NCBI GenBank assembly: GCA_039619475.1 | Contig: CM077115.1 | Span: 296,795,756 to 296,859,755, forward strand | Length of the DNA: 64,000 bases | From: Icerya purchasi | Taxonomy: Eukaryota; Arthropoda; Insecta; Hemiptera; Monophlebidae | Reading direction: 5' to 3' | Shown: in pieces, positions 62,501 to 64,000 of the stretch | Numbering within the stretch: position 1 is the first letter of the stretch | Layout of the letters: every line of letters begins with the position of its first letter | Notes under the pieces: generated by a model | The model's database searches: none | The model's input: the letters and a program-made list of their open reading frames with translations, nothing else | What the model was told of the DNA's origin: nothing | Translations under genes and position numbers: made by a program

Positions 62501-63013
62501 CCGTTTTTACCGGTTAATCCAAAATTATCGGCAACAAGAAATCAAGGAAGACAAAAGTTAGCCCGACTTAGTAAAGAAGAATTTGCATCGCTTGTTTGGG
62601 ACATTCTTATGGATGCTCATAGAAGAGAATCATCTTTTTCTAGTAAGTTTTTTTTTTTTTTCTCCGGCATTAAATATCATTTGACCATTAGTAGGTTAAA
62701 TGTAAAACTCACTTTATTTCGAACGGTGTGTGATATGTATGTACTGATAAATGAATACTGTTGTATATATGTTTAAAAAAAAAAGAAAAAGAACATATTT
62801 ATTAATAAAAACAAAAAAAATCAAATGAGAAAGAAAATCTAGATTAATATGTATGGTTAATTTGCTCGTATAATATTCAAAAATTAAACACGTTTATTTA
62901 TTTGTAATACAGGTCAAGATCCTTTAACCAAATTAAAATTAGAAGCTCAAGATGACGAACCGTTGTATGATAGTGTAGCTTCGGATGAGGACTATGCGTA
63001 TGTTGATCAATCG
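29452..63013 (+). CDS. Git: GIT (G-protein-coupled receptor kinase-interacting ArfGAP), exons 1-9, 3' end outside window
   Basis: GIT proteins are Arf6-type GTPase-activating scaffolds that bind PIX, PAK and focal-adhesion or synaptic partners. Exons: 29452-29497, 29589-29722, 38026-38129, 43430-43610, 49748-49878, 52898-53087, 59490-59562, 62460-62642 and 62913-63013. They sum to 1143 nt, and every phase joins to give 381 open codons. The ArfGAP zinc finger is C9-X2-C12-X16-C29-X2-C32, followed by HRTMGRH, whose R37 aligns with the arginine finger (R39 of GIT1). Exon 3 has NSFWEHSLHDP. Exon 4 has HPVKAEFIRTKYQ and QLHSSVRTSNLET, and exons 4-6 carry the ankyrin repeats. Exon 6 has the GIT signature FPDHKNGQHF. 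Exon 7 (LFEDLVMDVYDEIDRREN) begins the Spa2-homology region. Exon 8 has FLPVNPKLSATRNQGRQKLA and exon 9 has YDSVASDEDY. The C-terminal half, including the FAT-like domain, is off the window. The start ATG matches the GIT family start. A tract ending aaacag just upstream (about 29433) may be an acceptor for a 5' UTR intron. Introns 2-7 are large and transposon-filled. Confidence 0.95.
33120..33430 (+). pseudogene. MADF-domain remnant
   Basis: The plus strand shows RWRSVEIFENLVEI, one stop, a further stop, then CKEHFKKIKNIKKMYRNEL and SKVKNSFKNGTRSNDIC with HLFHQMNRL. This follows the MADF (Myb/SANT-like DNA-binding) pattern: a W...EFI start, then K.KN+...Y..EL.K+K.S...G...DD+, then a hydrophobic F..++.FL end. 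Two stops disable it. Such genes are common as companions of Harbinger-type elements, but none is recognised beside it. Confidence 0.5.
33850..34555 (-). mobile_element. mariner-type element, internally deleted
   Basis: Inverted ends share ATCAATAAGTAAGTTACAC (left from about 33858, right ending about 34546) and the element is flanked by TA. On the minus strand the transposase N-terminal helix-turn-helix is visible (VVRFLCEKNHNLTEIHRQI, then EDEARSGRPSTSHTD), followed directly by the C-terminal block (GGERFVNDKEVKNFVMNW). The middle, with the DDD catalytic core, is gone. It lies in GIT intron 2. Confidence 0.85.
34817..35093 (-). repeat. 3' LTR of the BEL/Pao element
   Basis: 277 bp, TG...CA termini, closely matching the LTR at 37537-37799. 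Length differences are a short duplicated stretch near aacgcaacgaattaacgc and small indels. The two LTRs differ at a modest number of sites, so the insertion is not brand new. Confidence 0.92.
35094..36061 (-). pseudogene. BEL/Pao integrase core and C-terminal domain remnant
   Basis: Broken minus-strand frames encode VGVDYFAGPF (first catalytic Asp), LSTKAVHIEVV, IYSDNGTNLVGA (second Asp) and PPRSPHFGGLWEAAIKS (Glu). These are followed by LNSPPLCRI and PLTPSHFLIGA, and a DUF5641-like tail (RWPIARVAAVYPDKDN). Frame changes occur near 35790, 35585 and 35254. All three DDE residues are still visible, but the region is joined directly to the Gag remnant with protease, RT and RNase H missing. Confidence 0.85.
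36062..37150 (-). pseudogene. BEL/Pao Gag (DUF1759-type) remnant with zinc knuckle
   Basis: Frames on the minus strand show SKIADFKQLLNGFHKLSLEV, then LPEITAPEFDGDPRKFNDW, HLNEQFDPLKKIYYLK, MALEGDAKNLL and SEAWAEVKNSYDNKR, the typical order of Pao-type Gag. A CCHC-like CPICSGNHITAFC follows near 36100. The start region (MYNSKLN at 37150) needs a frame change before ESLKRQPNDEN. Further frame changes occur near 36680 (FNDW to HLNEQF) and after about 36450. The protein is therefore not translatable as one piece. Confidence 0.85.
37537..37799 (-). repeat. 5' LTR of the BEL/Pao element
   Basis: 263 bp, TG...CA termini. It is followed inward (minus strand) after one base by a primer-binding-like sequence starting TGGTCCTCCGGGCCGGA (37535-37519). 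That sequence is complementary to a tRNA 3' end with terminal CCA; the tRNA species was not determined. Confidence 0.92.
38190..38252. repeat. (GT)n(TA)n microsatellite
   Basis: A (GT)n run (about 38190-38211) is followed by atacat and a (TA)n run to 38252, where the mariner copy begins. Mariner elements target TA, so the tract was probably the insertion site. Confidence 0.95.
38253..39174 (-). mobile_element. mariner-type element in a (TA)n tract, internally deleted
   Basis: Ends are inverted: left gaggcgtttctgaagtcatt, right (reverse complement) GAGGGGCGTTTCAGAGTCAT, both followed by gctaca-ctctg. On the minus strand the N-terminal part reads ENIHDRFKNTYGKSAMTSRT and DDDRSGRPSDAVNE. The C-terminal part reads SYSPDLAP and LENYFTRIENLVSRYDKCL. 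Stops and frameshifts are present and the core is incomplete. It sits beside a (GT)n-(TA)n microsatellite (38190-38252) in GIT intron 3. Confidence 0.83.
39300..41213 (-). pseudogene. LINE endonuclease-RT fragment, interrupted by a SINE
   Basis: A minus-strand RT domain opens at 41213: GPARISDLICLLKENHIKDL, SFVLIFKKQYQKECGDYRTV, FGFRAGRETREALGAL, CFIDYEKMFDNVQHNKL, VQRGVRQGCVLSPLFFN, then after one stop IRYADDTVILADN. The A, B and YADD boxes are intact. Downstream frames are broken (VRCYIQSILLYGIEAM, NVKQKCFKK). They resume left of the SINE at 39528-39879 with VRGTKYEMDGREEKPWKKED. The N-terminal endonuclease is missing. It lies in GIT intron 3. Confidence 0.82.
39528..39879 (+). mobile_element. 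tRNA-derived SINE, copy 1, with 12-bp target duplication
   Basis: The head has an A box (gacctagtggttagagc, 39540-39556) and a B box (ggttcgatacc, 39583-39593) of RNA polymerase III. The body continues with atcacgtggaaggtaatggc and tgtacactcgcgtt. Perfect 12-bp duplications ACCTCTTACAAT flank it (39516-39527, 39880-39891). It is inserted into the LINE fragment. It shares head and body with 54918-55293. Confidence 0.88.
41941..42560 (-). repeat. Orphan LINE 3' UTR with poly(A) and a 109-bp tandem duplication (probable)
   Basis: Poly(T) at 41941-41962 reads as a minus-strand poly(A) tail. Inward of it lies about 370 bp of unique sequence and then two units of about 109 bp (anchors gaacgtta at 42336 and 42445, sharing cgtagcaagtctacttctta and accatggcaatcacta). 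The layout, tail then minisatellite with catggc-type units, copies that of the full-length LINE 3' UTR, so this is probably a 5'-truncated copy of a related family. It lies in GIT intron 3. Confidence 0.5.
42336..42549. repeat. Two-unit tandem repeat, period 109 bp
   Basis: Units start at 42336 and 42445 and are nearly identical over about 100 bases (ttatgatatctga-aa, ctcgaacaccatggcaatca, gtgacccatacatgtca). Confidence 0.9.
43142..43220. repeat. Dispersed repeat, copy 1 (inverted partner at 56.9 kb)
   Basis: About 60 bp (gaccc-ttgctt-cattt-tgtctctttctctt-tata-tttgtat-aaatgatcaaa) is about 85 percent identical by eye to the reverse complement of 56880-56942. Both copies neighbour (TA)n tracts. 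Confidence 0.6.
43884..44050 (-). pseudogene. LINE 3' terminal fragment with (GAA)n tail
   Basis: The minus strand reads ARGRRRRTWMEDAREWTG, then IRIPELLHSMADRENARRIV and ends at TAA 43919-43917, followed by (GAA)n (43884-43900 on the plus strand as (CTT)n). This GRRR+TW...W...+LL...DR..WR.+V ending is the usual C-terminus of endonuclease-RT LINEs, and the short tail repeat is typical of their 3' ends. Confidence 0.7.
45411..46470 (-). pseudogene. Ty3/gypsy integrase and pol C-terminal remnant with polypurine tract
   Basis: A minus-strand open stretch (46455-46129) ends with SPPCERIAAKIFEIRKSKYL and IIDSYLGFTDFK, the start of a gypsy-type integrase core; downstream, stops interrupt it. Further on (about 45720-45550) broken frames read VRAQIYNKNWRSAIVVK and IRTADR...IHFGKQLN, the usual pol C-terminal block. 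A polypurine AAAAAGGGGGG (reverse complement, 45412-45424) then abuts ATGTAATAATAATAAG, so a 3' LTR probably began near 45412. No matching 5' LTR was found. Confidence 0.65.
46901..47966 (-). pseudogene. Unidentified AT-rich reading frame, broken by stops
   Basis: From an ATG at 47966 (MIIITKPEKRYIGKQLYNYS) broken minus-strand frames can be followed. One piece runs from about 47850 (VVVKHLSKNENKKIQNF) through SLPGRDRNIKQRDGTIPSGK and NMIHDYEIYCHTAKYDL to a stop near 47577. Others are VAVIDYIEVNLYGEQVITTE, and finally an open 60-codon frame (47083-46901). At least six stops and several frame changes are needed. No family is recognised. The composition is Lys/Asn/Ile-rich and unlike the host exons. 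It faces away from the short frame at 48027. Confidence 0.35.
48027..48263 (+). CDS. Small acidic hypothetical ORF, divergent from the frame at 47966
   Basis: A 78-codon plus-strand frame starts with a hydrophobic segment (CIFIFIFFYINVKW) and ends very acidic (LPDTDDQDYDSDYYSDLG then SPDKYDPEDLY). A later in-frame stretch past the stop (GPDVEPDEG) keeps the acidic character, so the stop at 48261-48263 may be a mutation in a longer protein. Poly(A) follows at 48340-48361. No homology is recognised. The acidic tail argues against a purely random frame, but this is weak evidence. Confidence 0.3.
   Translation: MYCIFIFIFFYINVKWKINGIEEYNEFVRVIRNLKNLFSVQFFDLPDTDDQDYDSDYYSDLGNYFNRSPDKYDPEDLY
48672..48898 (+). 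repeat. Second tRNA-like SINE family (probable)
   Basis: A tRNA-like head shows an A-box-like ggtagcccatttggtaaagc and a B-box-like agttcaaatccg (48719-48730) at the right spacing. An unrelated body follows, with gtacggcatgcgcgccttgc, and an A-rich end at about 48885-48898. No clear target duplication was found. It lies in GIT intron 4. Confidence 0.5.
49879..52897. other. GIT intron 5 (3.0 kb), no element recognised
   Basis: AT-rich, with a less AT-rich part at about 51.66-52.55 kb. Short frames at 51201-51383 and 52314-52514 show no family match. Confidence 0.75.
53390..53585 (+). pseudogene. Possible LINE RT remnant with poly(A)
   Basis: The plus strand reads LKECEKDMKINAKKTKFMTY, like the post-YADD box of RT (LKINVNKTK), followed by stops and then poly(A) at 53560-53585. 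The match is short. Confidence 0.35.
53917..54688 (+). mobile_element. mariner-type element, internally deleted
   Basis: Terminal inverted repeats: left TGAGGGGTGTTCAATAAAGA, right (reverse complement) CGAGGGGTGTTCAGTAAAGC, flanked by TA (53915-53916, 54689-54690). The plus-strand transposase remnant reads EDARLTVREVATILDMSIGS, WVPRLL, then after one stop DNVITTDEMWFYMYDPERK (first catalytic Asp region). A deletion removes the second Asp (HHDNA) block. The frame continues with HPAYSSDLAHCDFYLYP and a C-terminal EEYIEW-like tail. It lies in GIT intron 6. Confidence 0.85.
54918..55293 (+). mobile_element. tRNA-derived SINE, copy 2, with 16-bp target duplication
   Basis: Same family as the copy at 39528: A box tagcctggttgctagagc (54927-54944) and B box ggattcgatcc (54970-54980). 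The body matches (aatcacgtggaaagcaatgg, tgtgtacactcgcgttacat, tagtacacta). The flanks repeat ATATTATTTCTATATG (54902-54917) and ATATTATTTCTACATG (55294-55309), 15 of 16 identical. The 3' tail (after tgaaatatacgaataggta) differs from copy 1. Confidence 0.87.
55315..55480 (-). pseudogene. Short LINE C-terminal remnant
   Basis: The minus strand reads DRNEWKKLQQTFAYHRQR, similar to the DR..W+.L......HR end of LINE proteins, followed by AT-rich sequence ending in an (AAAT)n tract (55315-55340) that could be its tail. It is next to SINE copy 2. Confidence 0.4.
56876..56945. repeat. Dispersed repeat, copy 2 (inverted partner at 43.2 kb)
   Basis: Reverse complement of the repeat at 43142-43220 (atttcatacaaagtataaaa, gagaaagagacagaaatgta, gcaagaggggtc). 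Family not identified. Confidence 0.6.
59008..59036 (+). repeat. Possible Helitron-type 3' end
   Basis: The string acgggcgaagccgagggtaa followed by cagctagt resembles the frequent insect repeat end with a short GC hairpin followed by CTAG and T. No 5' end (TC) or helicase was identified, so the assignment is tentative. Confidence 0.35.
60114..60294. mobile_element. Foldback MITE, 181 bp
   Basis: Both ends start TACAGGG inward and share ataacttccttttttaaaat (left 60123-60142, right as reverse complement about 60248-60267). The right arm has a few extra bases (tgcggcag) after TACAGGG. No coding content. It lies in GIT intron 7. Confidence 0.75.
62022..62062 (+). repeat. LINE 3' terminus remnant
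   Basis: The string accaaaggtccttggttgac gatcccaaaaaa matches the 3' end of the truncated LINE at 9790-9829 (ggtaaaggtccccggttgac gagcccaaaa) in all but a few bases, including the start of the A tail. The body upstream is lost. Confidence 0.6.
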
Positions 63014-64000
63014 GTAATTTTGTATTTCAAATTGTATTTTTCTTTTAATGGTATATAATAATGAACAAAATTATCTCTATGAATTTTATTTTGTTATTGC
63101 AAAACTATAATTTCTATGTGAACAAACGTTTTTGCTTTACTTTTATATACTATAAGTGAAGAATAAGTGTTTATGTACTTGCTTCCTTATTTCCTCGATA
63201 TCGTATTAAATTTTAAGTTAAAATAAGCATTCCTATATTTAATGAAAGCTTCAAAAAAATACAAATAAATAACAAATAATATAGTATATGTTTATATTTC
63301 GATGTCTGTGGTTATGACATACTTTGATGTACTCGGATGGGTTCAAATACGAATGTTAAACTTTTGTCCTTAATTTTTTTTTTTTTTTCTACACCATTAG
63401 GATTTCATTTAATTAATGGCGCAAAATAAAAAAATAAAAATAAAAACAGGTTTAAGTATTGTATGATGTCATATTAAAAAATTTAAACTTTGCAAGATAT
63501 TTAAAAAAAAAAAGGAAACAGGCTCTCATATAATTTTAATTTTTTAATTTTCAATTTCGATTTTAATTTATTTTATTTATTTATTTATTTATTATTATTA
63601 CTATTGAAAAAAATAAAATCCGCAGTTCATATATTTTAAAAAAAATCGATTGTTTCATACTTTTTTTACATACTAGAAGGAAGAAAACAAATTAGATTTT
63701 AACGTGGCCACAAACTGAAGAGGTAAAATAGAAGAAAGAAGCGTTATAGGGTGTGAGTAGAGACAAGTCCAGTAGCTGAAGGCAGAAGCCCGAATGTTCA
63801 CCAGAAAGAGCAGAACATTCAAAAAAAATGTGGTTGGCGTTGCCGGATTAATGCCCTCAGTTGGTACCCCCCCCCCGCCGCTACAAAAAAAATATATAGT
63901 TACATGCCAGAAATAAAACAGATTTAGGGTTTTCACATTGTGTAAAAATACAGTAATTAAAATGATCGGAATTAATAGTACATATTACATATACATACAT
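63014..64000. other. GIT intron 8-9 region to window end
   Basis: Follows the donor after exon 9. Contains the LINE tail at about 63.70-63.85 kb and a poly(C) run at about 63868-63876. No further GIT exon recognised. Confidence 0.7.
63700..63850 (-). pseudogene. I-like LINE C-terminal fragment
   Basis: On the minus strand a frame reads ANHIFFECSALSGEHSGFC and ends near 63704 after VCGHVKI. This resembles the ADH+FFEC..Y block at the end of I-group LINE ORF2, also seen at about 9660 in this window. It lies downstream of GIT exon 9. Confidence 0.55.

Overview
This is an AT-rich eukaryotic window that looks like an insect nuclear genome. The evidence is short exons with GT-AG introns, mariner, BEL/Pao, I-clade LINE and tRNA-derived SINE copies, and two conserved animal genes. 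A hemipteran-like, repeat-rich genome is plausible, but the species cannot be fixed from sequence alone.

Three host genes can be supported. (1) About 1.2-4.5 kb, minus strand: five exons (340 codons) of ALG1, the ER beta-1,4-mannosyltransferase of N-glycan assembly. Its last exon or exons lie off the left edge. (2) About 24.4-25.9 kb, minus strand: the last two exons of a small cysteine-rich Ly6/uPAR three-finger protein. A possible signal-peptide exon lies at 26.7 kb. (3) 29.45-63.01 kb, plus strand: nine exons (381 codons, all phases consistent) of GIT, the Arf GTPase-activating scaffold protein. They encode ArfGAP zinc finger, ankyrin repeats and the start of the Spa2-homology region. The gene runs off the right edge. 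Its coding sequence here is about 1.1 kb spread over 33.5 kb, because the introns are filled with transposons.

Most other recognisable sequence is mobile. Between ALG1 and the Ly6 gene lie a hAT-like MITE (inside the left-edge ALG1 intron), a degraded LINE tail in ALG1 intron 3, and a 44-bp perfect inverted repeat. There is also a 5'-truncated I-clade LINE with a 9-bp target duplication, a mariner remnant, and a 6.6-kb full-length I-clade LINE. That LINE has an uninterrupted 1272-aa endonuclease/RT/RNase H ORF, a 5' CAGT start, a target duplication and a minisatellite in its 3' UTR. Two more LINE fragments follow. GIT intron 2 holds a MADF-domain relic, an internally deleted mariner, and a BEL/Pao element with both LTRs that has lost its protease-RT region. 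Intron 3 holds another deleted mariner in a (TA)n tract, a LINE interrupted by a SINE, and an orphan LINE 3' UTR. Intron 4 holds a LINE tail, a Ty3/gypsy integrase relic, an unidentified AT-rich pair of divergent reading frames, and a second SINE type. Intron 6 holds a third deleted mariner, the second copy of the main SINE and several repeat remnants. Intron 7 holds a small foldback MITE.

The window therefore shows two housekeeping or signalling genes and one secreted-type gene embedded in nested mobile DNA. The least explained items are the divergent AT-rich reading frames at 46.9-48.3 kb, the perfect hairpin at 7.4 kb, and the minisatellite-bearing LINE 3' UTRs.
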